Positions 16,932-26,639 of a stretch of DNA of 64,000 nt are shown here, piece after piece. The notes beneath the pieces are model-generated. The model ran no database searches. It was not told the DNA's origin and saw only the letters and a list, made by a program, of their open reading frames with translations. Origin of the DNA: Pyramidobacter piscolens (GTDB lineage: Bacteria; Synergistota; Synergistia; Synergistales; Dethiosulfovibrionaceae); contig SFDM01000002.1 in assembly GCA_004558205.1 (NCBI GenBank), positions 85,349-149,348 on the forward strand, in the 5' to 3' direction. The number at the start of each line of letters is the position of its first letter. Positions within the stretch are counted from its first letter, which is position 1. Position numbers and translations under genes: made by a program.

Positions 16932-19900
16932 ATGCTGAAAGACGTCAGAACCATGGATGGAAACGAAGCCGCGGCCTATGTTTCCTACGCTTTTACGGAG
17001 GTCGCGACGATTTATCCAATCACGCCGTCGTCGCCTATGGCGGAACACGTGGACGAATGGGCGGCGCGGGGGAAGAAAAACCTCTTCGGCCAGCCCGTCC
17101 GGCTCGTGGAGATGCAGGCGGAGTTCGGCGCCGCGGCCGCCATGCACGGTTCCCTTGAATCGGGGGCTCTGACCACCTCGTACACAGCCTCCCAGGGGCT
17201 TCTTCTGATGATTCCCCCCATGTACCGCATGGCGGGCCAGCTGCTGCCCGGCGTGCTGCACGTCAGCGCGCGCACCGTGGGCACTCACGCCTTTTCTATC
17301 TTCGGCGACCATTCCGACGTGATGTCCACGCGCCAGACGGGATTCGCCATGCTCTCGTCGGGCAGCGTGCAGGAAGTGGCCGACCTGGCCGCCGTCCCCC
17401 ACCTCGCCGCAATCGAGGGCCGGGTGCCCTTCCTCCACTTCTTTGACGGCTTCCGCACGTCCCACGAGATTCAGAAAATCGAAGTGCCTTCCTACGAACA
17501 GCTTGGCAGCCTTCTGAACCAGGAAGCCCTGCGGGCTTTCAGAAAAAGGGCCCTCAACAGCGACCGGCCGATCCAGCGCAGCACCGTTCAGAACCCCGAC
17601 GTGTTCTTCCAGGCCAGAGAGGCCTGCAACGCCTATTACACCCAGGTTCCCTACATCGTAGAATCCTACATGAAGCGCATCAGCGCCATGACGGGACGTT
17701 CCTACAGCCTGTTCAACTACTACGGCGACCCAGAGGCCGAGCGCGTGATCATCGCCATGGGTTCCGTCTCGGGATGCCTTCAGGAGGTGGTGGACTACCT
17801 GCGGGCGGCGGGGCAGAAAGTGGGATTCCTGCAGGTGCACCTCTACCGCCCCTTCTCGGCCGAACACTTCCTGGCGGCCCTTCCCCGCACGGCCAAACGC
17901 GTGGCCGTCCTCGACAGGACCAAGGAGCCCGGCGCTCCCGGCGAACCTCTCTATGAGGACGTCTGTTCCGTGCTGGCCAACGTGGACGGCGCGCCGGCGA
18001 TCCTGGCGGGACGCTACGGCCTGTCCTCCAAGGACGTGACGCCCGCGCAGATGATCGCCGTCTACGACAACATGACGGCCCTGGCGCCCAAGGATCACTT
18101 CACAGTGGGCATCGACGACGACGTGACCCATCATTCGCTGGCCGCCGGCCCCTCGCTCCTGACCGGCGCCAAGGACACCATCGCCTGCAAATTCTGGGGG
18201 CTGGGTTCCGACGGCACGGTGGGCGCCAACAAGAACGCCATCAAGATCATCGGCGACAACACGGACCAGTACGTCCAAGCCTACTTTGAATACGACACCA
18301 AAAAGTCCGGCGGCGTGACCAAATCCCATTTGCGCTTCGGCCATTCGCCGATCCGCTCGTCCTACCTGGTCAGCGAAGCCGACTTCGTGGCCTGCCACAA
18401 CCAGTCCTACATTGCCAAGTACGACATCGTGGGAGAGGTCAAACAGGGCGGAACCTTCCTGCTCAACTGCGGCTGGAGCCCCGAGGAGCTTGACGGGAAA
18501 CTGCCCGCGGCGGTCAAGCGCACCATCGCCCAGCGCCGGATCCGCTTCTACATCATCGACGCCACGGCGATCGCCGCGGAAATCGGACTGGGCAACAGGA
18601 CCAACTCGGTGCTTCAATCGGCCTTTTTCAAGCTCTCGGGCGTGCTCCCCATCGAAGACGCCGTGAAATACATGAAAGACGCCATCGCCAAGACCTACGG
18701 GGCCAAGGGCGAAAAAGTCCTGGCCATGAACTATGACGCCGTGGACCGCGGCATTTCGGGCGTCGTCAAAGTGGACGTCCCCCAGAGCTGGCTCAGCGCA
18801 GCCGACGCGCCCGCCGCGCCGTCGGACGGCCTCCCCGAGTACATCCGCAAGGTACTGATCCCCGTCAACGCGCTGAAGGGCGACAGCCTGCCCGTCAGCG
18901 TTTTCGCCGGCGCGGCCGACGGCACGGTTCCCCTGGGGACCTCGAAATACGAGAAACGCGGCACGGCGGTCAACGTGCCCCAGTGGATCGCCGACTCCTG
19001 CATCCAGTGCAGCCAGTGCGCTTTCGTCTGTCCCCACGCCGCGATCCGCCCCTTCCTGCTGACGGAAGAAGAGGCCGCGGCCCAGGGCTGCGGCGCCGTC
19101 GACGCCAAGGGCGGAAAGGCGCTGGCCGGTCTGAAATTCCGCATTCAGGTGGACCCGCTGGACTGCACGGGCTGCGGAAGCTGCGCCCAGGTCTGCCCCG
19201 CCAGGGAAAAGGCCCTGGTCATGAAGCCCCTCGACAGCCAGCTGGACGAGATGAAAAACTGGTACAGCCTGCTGAGCCTGCCCGAAAAGCGCAACCCCAT
19301 GGACAAGTTCAGCGTCAAGGGCAGCCAGTTCGAACAGCCCCTTCTGGAATTCTCGGGAGCCTGCGCCGGCTGCGGCGAAACGCCCTACATGAAGGTCATG
19401 ACCCAGCTCTTCGGCGACAGGATGTACATCGCCAACGCTACGGGATGCACCCAGGCCTGGGGCGCGGCGTGTCCCTGCGTGCCCTACACCGTCAACAGCC
19501 GGGGCCACGGCCCCGCGTTCTCCAACTCGCTGTTCGAGAACAACGCCGAGTTCAGCCTCGGCATGTGCCTGGCCGTCCAGCAGCAGCGCGAACGCCTCGC
19601 CATGAAAGCCGACGAGCTGCTCGGCCAGACCGGCGACCAGGAGCTGAGAGAAGCGCTGCAAAACTGGAAAGACCACTACGACGACGGCGAAGGCAGCCGC
19701 GCCTACAGCGACGCCGTCCAATGCGCCGCCCTCAAGGCCAGGGAGAAAGGCGAAAAGAGCCCCGCCCTGGATTACCTGCTAGACAACGCCGAACATCTGG
19801 TCAAAAAATCCATGTGGATGTACGGCGGCGACGGCTGGGCCTACGACATTGGCTACGGCGGCTTGGATCACGTGCTGGCCTCGGGCGTGAACGTGAACAT

Positions 19901-20459
19901 CCTGGTGGTCGACACGGAAGTCTATTCCAACACCGGCGGCCAGTCCTCCAAGGCCACGCCCGTAGCGGCAGTGGCGCAGTTCGCCTCCTCGGGAAAGAAG
20001 ACTGGCAAGAAGGATTTGGGCATGATGGCCGCCAGCTACGGCCACGTCTACGTGGCCCAGGTCGCACTGGGCGCCGATCCCGCCCAGTTCATCAAGGTTT
20101 TGAAGGAAGCCGAATCCTACGACGGCCCCTCGCTGATCATCGCCTACGCGCCCTGCATCAACCACGGCATCGTCAAGGGCATGAGCTATGCCCAGCCCGA
20201 ATCGAAGCTGGCCGTGGAATCAGGCTATTGGCATCTGTACCGCTACGACCCGCGCCGCGCCGCCGCCGGCGAGAACCCCTTCATCCTCGACTCCAAAGCG
20301 CCGACAGTGCCCCTCCGTGATTTCCTGATGGGCGAAGTGCGCTACGCCGCCCTGGGACGCACCTTCCCCCAGGAAGCCGAAAAGCTGCTCTCGCTCGCCG
20401 AAGAACAGGCAAAGGCCAAGTACGAACGTTACCGCCGCCTTGCAGGCAGAGCGGAATAA
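16932..20459 (+). CDS. nifJ: Pyruvate:ferredoxin (flavodoxin) oxidoreductase
   Basis: A single-chain, 1175-residue homodimer-type enzyme that oxidises pyruvate with CoA to acetyl-CoA, CO2 and reduced ferredoxin in the cytoplasm. Domains in order: the pyruvate-binding/TPP pyrimidine domain (ITPSSPMAEHVDEWA near residue 30, YTASQGLLLMIPPMYRM near 87), the transketolase C-like and CoA domains (to about 630), two ferredoxin-like [4Fe-4S] motifs (CIQCSQCAFVCPH near 690, CTGCGSCAQVCP near 744), the proximal cluster (CAGCGETPY near 809, with the last cysteine in YAPCINHG near 1073) and the TPP-binding GDGWAYDIGYGG near 965. AGGAGG lies 9 bases upstream. Monocistronic, with its own promoter and terminator. 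This is the central energy step of an amino-acid or organic-acid fermenter. Confidence 0.97.
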   Translation: MLKDVRTMDGNEAAAYVSYAFTEVATIYPITPSSPMAEHVDEWAARGKKNLFGQPVRLVEMQAEFGAAAAMHGSLESGALTTSYTASQGLLLMIPPMYRMAGQLLPGVLHVSARTVGTHAFSIFGDHSDVMSTRQTGFAMLSSGSVQEVADLAAVPHLAAIEGRVPFLHFFDGFRTSHEIQKIEVPSYEQLGSLLNQEALRAFRKRALNSDRPIQRSTVQNPDVFFQAREACNAYYTQVPYIVESYMKRISAMTGRSYSLFNYYGDPEAERVIIAMGSVSGCLQEVVDYLRAAGQKVGFLQVHLYRPFSAEHFLAALPRTAKRVAVLDRTKEPGAPGEPLYEDVCSVLANVDGAPAILAGRYGLSSKDVTPAQMIAVYDNMTALAPKDHFTVGIDDDVTHHSLAAGPSLLTGAKDTIACKFWGLGSDGTVGANKNAIKIIGDNTDQYVQAYFEYDTKKSGGVTKSHLRFGHSPIRSSYLVSEADFVACHNQSYIAKYDIVGEVKQGGTFLLNCGWSPEELDGKLPAAVKRTIAQRRIRFYIIDATAIAAEIGLGNRTNSVLQSAFFKLSGVLPIEDAVKYMKDAIAKTYGAKGEKVLAMNYDAVDRGISGVVKVDVPQSWLSAADAPAAPSDGLPEYIRKVLIPVNALKGDSLPVSVFAGAADGTVPLGTSKYEKRGTAVNVPQWIADSCIQCSQCAFVCPHAAIRPFLLTEEEAAAQGCGAVDAKGGKALAGLKFRIQVDPLDCTGCGSCAQVCPAREKALVMKPLDSQLDEMKNWYSLLSLPEKRNPMDKFSVKGSQFEQPLLEFSGACAGCGETPYMKVMTQLFGDRMYIANATGCTQAWGAACPCVPYTVNSRGHGPAFSNSLFENNAEFSLGMCLAVQQQRERLAMKADELLGQTGDQELREALQNWKDHYDDGEGSRAYSDAVQCAALKAREKGEKSPALDYLLDNAEHLVKKSMWMYGGDGWAYDIGYGGLDHVLASGVNVNILVVDTEVYSNTGGQSSKATPVAAVAQFASSGKKTGKKDLGMMAASYGHVYVAQVALGADPAQFIKVLKEAESYDGPSLIIAYAPCINHGIVKGMSYAQPESKLAVESGYWHLYRYDPRRAAAGENPFILDSKAPTVPLRDFLMGEVRYAALGRTFPQEAEKLLSLAEEQAKAKYERYRRLAGRAE

Positions 20460-20493
20460 GCGGCGGCACAGAAAAACAACAGACAGCACAGAC

Positions 20494-20533
20494 AAGCGCC
20501 TCTTCTGCACTCTGGACAGGAGAGGCGCTTTAT
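20494..20533 (+). terminator. Intrinsic terminator of nifJ
   Basis: AAGCGCCTCT (20494-20503) pairs with AGAGGCGCTT (20521-20530), followed by TATT. The 260 bases from here to the next hairpin at 20794 contain no gene. Confidence 0.8.
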
Positions 20534-20793
20534 TATCTGGCGCCCGAACCTTCCCGCAGCGGGTTCCGCATTAGGGGAACAGGAAGCATAATACGAATCG
20601 CGCTCTGGACAGCCTTGCGTTTGCGGCGCCTCTTTCAGCCTCTTCCGCCTCTCTATAAAAGAGAAGTATAAAACAGCTCGCAGTGATATGTGCCAAAAAG
20701 TCTTTATCAATGGCATTTTTACATGGGTAAAAGTGTTCTCAATAGGACTTTTCTGGCATCATACTTCTAAAAGTTTGAAATGTGAAACAAATA

Positions 20794-20842
20794 AAAAGCG
20801 AAGAAGCCGCGTCCTTTATCGGAACGCGGCTTCTTCGCTTTT
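20794..20842 (-). terminator. Strong bidirectional terminator after the DUF6305 gene
   Basis: A 19-bp perfect stem (20794-20812 with 20824-20842), beginning AAAAGCGAAG and ending CTTCGCTTTT. It closes the large minus-strand block that starts near 35.5 kb. Confidence 0.9.
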
Positions 20843-20895
20843 CTGGAGGGAGAACCTTTATTTCGAGGGAGTGATAGACAAAATTCAGCTGCCGG

Positions 20896-21462
20896 TTACT
20901 TGGTCATCTCGGCAAGGGCGCTTCTGAGGTCGGAAGTCTTCTGGATGGTGTAGAGAGGGATCTTCTTCTCGCCGCAGAGCTTGGTGAAATAGCCGTCTTC
21001 GTTGCCGTCGGCGCGGACCACCATGTAATCCACCATTCCCGCGTAGGGAAGGAAGGCTTCCGAGTTGGGGCCGCGGCGATCGGCTCCGCCGATGTGCATG
21101 CCCACGATGTAGACCCCGTTCTTTTTGGCTTCGGCGATCAGGCCGTTGCAGCGGGCCACTTCCCCGGGAACGTCAAGGCCGGCGGCGCCCAGTCCCTTGC
21201 CGCTGCCGCCAAGCACCACCACGAGAGTCTTGTACTTGGACCAGTCCACGTCCTTGGCGAAAATGTAAAGCTCATAGGCGCTGTTCAGCTTGCTTCTCTT
21301 GGCAAGCAGGTTTACGAAGTTCGCGTCCTGGCTCTGTCCGAAGGGGTTGATCAGCATGGGCATATCGATGTGGGGCAGAGCGGGGTTCTCGGCGGCGCAG
21401 GCAGCGCCGGCAAAACCGAAGAGAGCTGCGCAGAGCAGCATGACGACAGAAATCTTTTTCAT
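20896..21462 (-). CDS. DUF6305-family exported protein
   Basis: A 188-residue secreted protein with a clear signal peptide (KK, a hydrophobic core, then AACA-AENP). The mature part, of mixed alpha/beta type, contains YKTLVVVLGGSGKGLGAAGL and NGVYIVGMHIGGADRRG. I recognise this as the DUF6305 family (NTPase- or DsrE-like appearance), whose function is unknown to me. ATG 21462 lies 8 bases after GGAG; an in-frame ATG at 21468 is too close to it. It follows the gamma-glutamyltransferase-family genes after a 240-base gap with a hairpin and is the last gene before a strong terminator, suggesting a periplasmic accessory role for that set. Confidence 0.7.
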   Translation of the reverse strand: MKKISVVMLLCAALFGFAGAACAAENPALPHIDMPMLINPFGQSQDANFVNLLAKRSKLNSAYELYIFAKDVDWSKYKTLVVVLGGSGKGLGAAGLDVPGEVARCNGLIAEAKKNGVYIVGMHIGGADRRGPNSEAFLPYAGMVDYMVVRADGNEDGYFTKLCGEKKIPLYTIQKTSDLRSALAEMTK

Positions 21463-21654
21463 GTTCATTTCTCCTTTTTTATCGCATAAGAGGCCCTTCG
21501 GCGGTTCCGAGTTTCAAGGCCGCCCTAGGCCCGGCGTTGAAGCTGGTTTTCCGGTTCAGTACCGGCTTTACCGTTTTTTTCGAAGCTCATGTTCCTGTAC
21601 GGGAACAAAAATCAAAATTTCAAAAGATGGACGTATCGTTTTGTTTCAGGAGAG

Positions 21655-21682
21655 GCGGGGAGAGAAAAGCTTCTCCCCGCCC
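21655..21682. other. Hairpin in the spacer between the first GGT-family gene and DUF6305 gene
   Basis: GGCGGGGAGA pairs with TCTCCCCGCC, a 10-bp perfect stem. No T-tract follows on the minus strand, so it may be an mRNA-processing or stabilising structure rather than a terminator. Confidence 0.5.
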
Positions 21683-21707
21683 TCGGAGCGTTCCCCAAAA
21701 AGCGCGT

Positions 21708-23432
21708 TTACCAGCCGTAGGTATAGGCGTTCCTGGTAGGATCGGCGCCTACGGTCCACTGGCCGTTCTGGAAGTAACCCAGACCAAGGGAGCCCGTGTT
21801 GTTGGTGGGGATCAGCTTATATCCCATGGCTTCAAGCTTTTTCAGCTCTTCGGCAGGGAATCCGGGCATCCAGTAGAGGCCCTTCACGATCTTGCCGTTG
21901 CTGGCCGTGTCGCCGGGAGCGCCAGTAGCCACGCGGGGCGATTCGACGGCCTTCTGGGGACGCATGCCAAACTCAACCACGTTCAGGAAGCCCTGGAGCT
22001 TGGTCTGCTCCTGGCGGTCGGCGTTGGGCGTTCCGAAAGCCATGATAGGTTTGCTGTCCTTGAGGACGATGGTGGGGGTGATGGTCTGGACGGTTCTCTT
22101 GTGAGCCTGAAGGTGATTGGGCAGAGTCTCGTCAAGAGCGTACTGGATCAGACGGTCGTTCATCATGATGCCCAGTCCGGGAACCATCAGGCCGGAGCCG
22201 AAGAAATGGTTGATGGAGTGGGTCACGGCGACCACGTTGCCGAACTTGTCGGCGCAGAACATGAAGGTCGTGTCGGGGCCGGTCTTGTCGTAGTCCACGA
22301 AATACTTGGCGTAGACTTCGGGGATTTCGCTGATGGCCTCGTTCAGGTTGATCTCCTTGGCCATCTCCTTGGCGAACTTCTTGGTCAGGAACTCGGCGGG
22401 ATACTTGTAGAAGCGGGGGTCGGCGCTGTACTTGTTGCGGTGGTTCAGGCCGATATTCAGGGCTTGGATGATCACATTGACGTAGTCTCTGGTATTGTGG
22501 CCCATCTTCTTGAGGTCGAAGTTCTCCAGGATGTTCAGCGTCTCGATCAGCACCGTGCCCTGGCTGTTGGGAGGCGTGCAGAACACGTCGTAGCCCTTGT
22601 AGTTGGTGGTGATGGGTTCAGTCCGCTCGGCGTAGAATTCGGTGAAGTCCTCAAGGCTGAAGTTTCCGCCTTCCTTGTTGTTCCACTCCACAATGGCCTT
22701 GGCGATAGGTCCGCGGTAGAAGTATTCCTCGGCGGCCTTGTATCCGTCGGCGAGGGTCTTCTCTTTCGCCGCTACGTCGCCCATGGTCACAAGCAGCTTG
22801 GCGAAATCCTTGTTGACGTAGAGATCGCCGGGCTCGAGAGCTTTGCCGTTGGGGGCGAATACAGCCAGAGCTTCCTTGTTCATGTACTTTGTGCTCATCT
22901 TGGTGATGTTGGAAAGGAACTCATCGGTGATGATTCCCTTGTCGGCCATCTCGACCACAGGCTCGAGGATATCCTTCAGAGGCATGGTGCCGTGGTCACG
23001 GAGCATAGTCATCCAGCCCGACCATTCTCCGGGAATGTGCATGGACTCGATGCCGTACTCGGGGATCTTGCCGAGGTCAAGATAATGGTCAATAGTGGCC
23101 TTCTTGGGAGCCCAGCCCGTTCCGTTGTAGGTGACGACCTTGCCGCTCTTGGCGTCGTAGGCGATCAGCTGAAGGTCGCCGCCGAAGATGTGGGCCATCA
23201 TCACTTCGGAATAGCTCTGGGCCGCGGCCATGGTCAACGCGGCGTCAAAGGCCGTGCCGCCCTTGGCGAGAATGTTGTAGCCCGCCATGGCGGCGGCGGG
23301 GCTGCCCGCGTGGGCGACCTGACGGCCGCTGATCGCGGGGCGGTTCTGGTTGAACATCAGGTTCGCGAAGGAGCTGCTTGCAGCCAGCCCAAGAACCAGA
23401 GCGGCCGCGGCGAAAATCTTTGTCTTTTTCAT
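21708..23432 (-). CDS. Gamma-glutamyltransferase-family N-terminal-nucleophile hydrolase
   Basis: A 574-residue exported enzyme. The signal peptide ends near SSFA. The family fold is evident: AAAMAGYNILAKGGTAFDAA, IPGEWSGW, and the autocatalytic site GPDTTFMFCADKFGNVVAVT near residue 388, where the precursor would be cleaved before the nucleophilic threonine. The later GSS/GG oxyanion motifs of classical GGT are replaced by FGTPNADRQEQ, as in acylase-like members. Substrates are likely gamma-glutamyl or other N-acyl compounds in the periplasm. GAGGAGG lies upstream. It follows a second paralog (23592) with a hairpin between them. Confidence 0.85.
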   Translation of the reverse strand: MKKTKIFAAAALVLGLAASSSFANLMFNQNRPAISGRQVAHAGSPAAAMAGYNILAKGGTAFDAALTMAAAQSYSEVMMAHIFGGDLQLIAYDAKSGKVVTYNGTGWAPKKATIDHYLDLGKIPEYGIESMHIPGEWSGWMTMLRDHGTMPLKDILEPVVEMADKGIITDEFLSNITKMSTKYMNKEALAVFAPNGKALEPGDLYVNKDFAKLLVTMGDVAAKEKTLADGYKAAEEYFYRGPIAKAIVEWNNKEGGNFSLEDFTEFYAERTEPITTNYKGYDVFCTPPNSQGTVLIETLNILENFDLKKMGHNTRDYVNVIIQALNIGLNHRNKYSADPRFYKYPAEFLTKKFAKEMAKEINLNEAISEIPEVYAKYFVDYDKTGPDTTFMFCADKFGNVVAVTHSINHFFGSGLMVPGLGIMMNDRLIQYALDETLPNHLQAHKRTVQTITPTIVLKDSKPIMAFGTPNADRQEQTKLQGFLNVVEFGMRPQKAVESPRVATGAPGDTASNGKIVKGLYWMPGFPAEELKKLEAMGYKLIPTNNTGSLGLGYFQNGQWTVGADPTRNAYTYGW

Positions 23433-23526
23433 TGCTTTCGTTCCTCCTCATCGATTAAGCAAAACTCGTTCCCAACAAATCCGCGTGTTTCTCGATACGT
23501 CCATTTTTACACGAAACAGGAACTGT

Positions 23527-23571
23527 AACTCAGCCGCCAAAGCCGTGTCTCAGGACCTCGGCGGCTGAGTT
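23527..23571. other. Hairpin between the two GGT-family genes
   Basis: AACTCAGCCGCC (23527-23538) pairs perfectly with GGCGGCTGAGTT (23560-23571). On the minus strand no T-run follows, so partial termination or mRNA stabilisation is likelier than full termination. Confidence 0.55.
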
Positions 23572-23591
23572 TTCAACAAAGGGAAAGGGGT

Positions 23592-25415
23592 CTACCAGCC
23601 GTAGGCGATGGCGTCGGAGCGAGGATCGGAACCGGCGATACGGCGGTTCTGTTCGTGGTCAAAGCCAATGGCGCCCATAAATCCGATATACTCCCAATCA
23701 GCCTTGCTCTGAATGATGTAGCCGTATTTCTTGTTCAGCTCCTCGCGGACGGCGGGAGCGACGCGAGCTTCAACCTGAAGAGTCTTGGGATAGGAGGCGT
23801 GGCTCTTGATGCCCATGGGGTGGCGGCTCTGGAAACGGGGAGATTCAACGGCTTCCTGGGGATTCATGCCAAACTCGGCAACGTTGAGGAAGACCTGAAG
23901 TTTCGCCTGCTCCTGAACGTCGGCGCCAGGCGTGCCGAACGCCAAGAAGGGCTTGCCGTCCTTCAAAGCGATTGAAGGCGTGATCGTCTGCATGGTGCGC
24001 TTGCGGGGTTCAAGGAAGTTCGCCAGTTCCGTGTCGAGGAAGAAATAGGGCATACGGTTATTGAGGATGAATCCGCGTCCGGGAACCATGAGGCAGGAAC
24101 CGAATCCGCCGCACTGACTGGTGGTGCAGGCCACGATATTGCCCTCGGCGTCGGCGACAGCCATAAAGGTGGTATCGCCCTGACGGCCATAGTAGATGTC
24201 GCCGAAGTCTTTGGGATTGCCCACGGAAAGCTCGCCGTCCATGGCCGTTCCAAGATGCATGGCCTTGCGGCGCTCTTCTGCATAGGGTTTCTGAATCATG
24301 GCGACGGGATTCTTGTGGAACCGGGGATCGGCCATAAAGTGGTTGCGGTCCTGAAGAGCCAGGTTCAGAGCCTGCGTCAGCGTATCGATGTAGGCCGCCG
24401 AGTTGTGACCCATCGCTTTCAGGTCATATCCCTCCAGGATGTTGAGCGCTTCGAGAAGCGTCCAGCCTTGGCTGTTGGGAGGGCAGACAAACACATCGAT
24501 GCCGCGGTAGCTGGTGCTCTGCGCGTCGACCTTCTCAGCCTTGAACTCGGCAAGGTCGTCGTACTCAATAAAACCGCCGAGAGACTTGGAAAAGGCGGCG
24601 ATTTCACGGGCGATCGGTCCTCGGTAGAAGAAATCCTCGGCGTCCTTGTAGCTCATCTCGCCCACTTCCCGAAGAAGCTTGGCGTAGTTGGGGTTCTTGA
24701 TCACGTCGCCGTACTTGGCGAGCGCTCCGTTTTTGCCGTAAACGGCCTTGGCGTCGTCGTTCATGTACTTATAGAAGCCCTTGCCCCAGTTGGCGATCAG
24801 CTGAGAGAAGTTATGACCGTTCTCCGCGAGGTCGATGGCCGGCTCAAGGATGTCTTTGAGCTTCATGGAGCCGTAATCCTGAAGGAGCGTCATCCAGCCC
24901 GAGAAGGAGCCGGGGATCTCGACGGAAAGAATCCCCTGCTCGGGAATGCCGCCTTTATCGATATAGGCGTCGATGGTGGCCGCTTTGGGAGCCCATCCGG
25001 AACCGTTGTAGGTGATGACCTTTTTGTCCTTGGCGGAATAGACGATGATCATGGCGTCGCCGCCGAAGAAGTCGTTCATCATGGGATAGGTGATGCCCAT
25101 GGTCGCGGCCATGCCGACCGCCGCGTCAAAAGCGTTGCCGCCCCGGTCGAGAATCTTGAAAGCCGTCGCCGCCGAGTACTGGTTGTCGCCGATGACGACG
25201 TAGCGTCCGCGGGCGGGATACCGGGTCGTAAAGGGCGTGCGGGCCGCGGGAGCTCCTGAAGAAGGAGTCCAGGCATACAGATCCTGCACTTTTACGGCTT
25301 CGTCGGGAACGACCTGTCCCATGGCGTTGCCTTTAGGATCCGCGGCAAAAGCCATGCAGGAAATCGCGGTAAACGCGACCGCGGCGAAGAACGTTGAGCT
25401 GATCTTACGGAACAT
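23592..25415 (-). CDS. Gamma-glutamyltransferase-family hydrolase, second paralog
   Basis: A 607-residue exported paralog of the neighbouring enzyme with a longer N-terminal extension. The signal peptide ends near CMAFA. Conserved parts: AATAFKILDRGGNAFDAAVG, IPGSFSGW and the self-cleavage site GDTTFMAVADAEGNIVACT near residue 414. FGTPGADVQEQ replaces the GSS motif of classical GGT, as in the first copy. ATG 25415 is preferred over GTG 25424 because AGAAAGG lies 10 bases before it. It is 44 bases downstream of the M14-type deacylase gene, in the same transcription direction. Two diverged copies suggest two acyl substrates. Confidence 0.85.
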   Translation of the reverse strand: MFRKISSTFFAAVAFTAISCMAFAADPKGNAMGQVVPDEAVKVQDLYAWTPSSGAPAARTPFTTRYPARGRYVVIGDNQYSAATAFKILDRGGNAFDAAVGMAATMGITYPMMNDFFGGDAMIIVYSAKDKKVITYNGSGWAPKAATIDAYIDKGGIPEQGILSVEIPGSFSGWMTLLQDYGSMKLKDILEPAIDLAENGHNFSQLIANWGKGFYKYMNDDAKAVYGKNGALAKYGDVIKNPNYAKLLREVGEMSYKDAEDFFYRGPIAREIAAFSKSLGGFIEYDDLAEFKAEKVDAQSTSYRGIDVFVCPPNSQGWTLLEALNILEGYDLKAMGHNSAAYIDTLTQALNLALQDRNHFMADPRFHKNPVAMIQKPYAEERRKAMHLGTAMDGELSVGNPKDFGDIYYGRQGDTTFMAVADAEGNIVACTTSQCGGFGSCLMVPGRGFILNNRMPYFFLDTELANFLEPRKRTMQTITPSIALKDGKPFLAFGTPGADVQEQAKLQVFLNVAEFGMNPQEAVESPRFQSRHPMGIKSHASYPKTLQVEARVAPAVREELNKKYGYIIQSKADWEYIGFMGAIGFDHEQNRRIAGSDPRSDAIAYGW

Positions 25416-25459
25416 AGAATTCACACCTTTCTAATTAACGGGAAAACCTTGGAAGATCT

Positions 25460-26620
25460 TTATTTCTTTTCAGGCACGGGCAGCAGGTACTTGCCGAGGC
25501 CGTTCTTTGTGATCTCTTCGTAGCTGGGCATGTTGCCGATCACGATGGGGCGGTCGGGCGTCATTTCGGTGTAGGTTGTGGCGATCTGGCAGATCGTGGC
25601 CACGTCTCTGCCCGTTCTGACCTCGATCGGAACGCCGCCCTTGGTGTAGCAGAGCTTGAGCATTTTCTTCGCGAGGATTTCCTCATAGACAGGATCGTAA
25701 CCGGTAACGGCCATGGTTTCGTCGGTCCGGCCGCGGGCCGAGCCCTGGCTTGGGTTAGGCGTCTCGGAGAGGATGGCCAGCACCTTGGTGTGGTCGCCAA
25801 GCTCTCTGTGGGAGAAGCCGTGAAGTCCCACGGGCGAGGCCTCGACGCGCATTTCAATGTCCTGAGTCTCCAGATCCAGGGCCACCATGGCGGCAAGGTC
25901 AAGAGCTCTCTGGTGGACGCAGATGGCGTTGACCAGGGGCTTCTCAGGCGGCGCTTCGTGCTGGTCGATGATCAGGTCGGCGTTTTCCGTCTCCACGATC
26001 TTGCGGAAGGCATAGGCGATCTGCTGGGTCAGCAGCCCGTCGGGGTTGCCGGGATGGGCGCGGTTCAGGTTGCGGATCTCGTCGGCCGCCAGGATCTGGC
26101 CCGAAGGATAGTGCAGGTACATATCGGGGTCCGGGAACTGGTGAATGGGGTTGCTTCCGCGTCCGCCGTATCTGAAGGTTCTCTGGCCCCAGTCGGTCTT
26201 GATGTGGAAGTAGGGCGAGTGGCCCTGCCCGGGCTCAACCCAGGTGAAGCCCGACTCGCAGGAATGGGGAACCACGATCAGCTTGCCTTCCTGCATGACG
26301 GCGTTCTCGACGAAAAGCACCGCCGACAGCACACCCGCGGGTTCCGTGGGATGGGTGCCGCCCATGACGACGAAGGTGCCGCCGGGCTTCTTGCTGTCGA
26401 GGATGTAGACCTCGCTGTCGCCGCCCGTGCCCTTCAGCTTGGGGAAGTAGTCGCTCAGCATCTTGATCTCGGTGACGCCGGGACCGGGGACGATGGGTTC
26501 CTTTTCATGCTGCTTCAAAAATTCCTTGCCGGTGACGGTCAGAAGGACTGCGAGCACCGCCGCCAGAAAGAGACCAAAAAACACGGGGTTCTTCTTGCTG
26601 CTTGTATTCATCTCAGACAT
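25460..26620 (-). CDS. Membrane-anchored succinylglutamate desuccinylase/aspartoacylase-like zinc deacylase
   Basis: A 386-residue protein with one N-terminal transmembrane anchor (residues 13-29) and a zinc carboxypeptidase-like (M14/AstE-AspA) domain facing the periplasm. Metal and catalytic motifs: GGTHPTEPAG (H-x-x-E zinc pair), IRNLNRAHPG, and DQHEAPPE (third zinc histidine and catalytic glutamate). Family enzymes remove acyl groups from N-acyl amino acids. AAAGGAGG lies 8 bases upstream of ATG 26620. It sits between a small membrane protein gene and two GGT-family genes in one minus-strand operon, which looks like an extracytoplasmic N-acyl-amino-acid or peptide processing set with its own permease. 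Confidence 0.75.
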   Translation of the reverse strand: MSEMNTSSKKNPVFFGLFLAAVLAVLLTVTGKEFLKQHEKEPIVPGPGVTEIKMLSDYFPKLKGTGGDSEVYILDSKKPGGTFVVMGGTHPTEPAGVLSAVLFVENAVMQEGKLIVVPHSCESGFTWVEPGQGHSPYFHIKTDWGQRTFRYGGRGSNPIHQFPDPDMYLHYPSGQILAADEIRNLNRAHPGNPDGLLTQQIAYAFRKIVETENADLIIDQHEAPPEKPLVNAICVHQRALDLAAMVALDLETQDIEMRVEASPVGLHGFSHRELGDHTKVLAILSETPNPSQGSARGRTDETMAVTGYDPVYEEILAKKMLKLCYTKGGVPIEVRTGRDVATICQIATTYTEMTPDRPIVIGNMPSYEEITKNGLGKYLLPVPEKK

Positions 26621-26639
26621 GTTTTTTCCTCCTTTGCGA

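Noticed and set aside
16899..19721. A 940-codon open frame on the minus strand
   Set aside because: It is the mirror of the GC-rich nifJ coding frame, rich in His, Gly, Val and Arg, without family features or a ribosome-binding site.
21537..23528. A 663-codon open frame on the plus strand
   Set aside because: Antisense shadow of the first gamma-glutamyltransferase-family gene.
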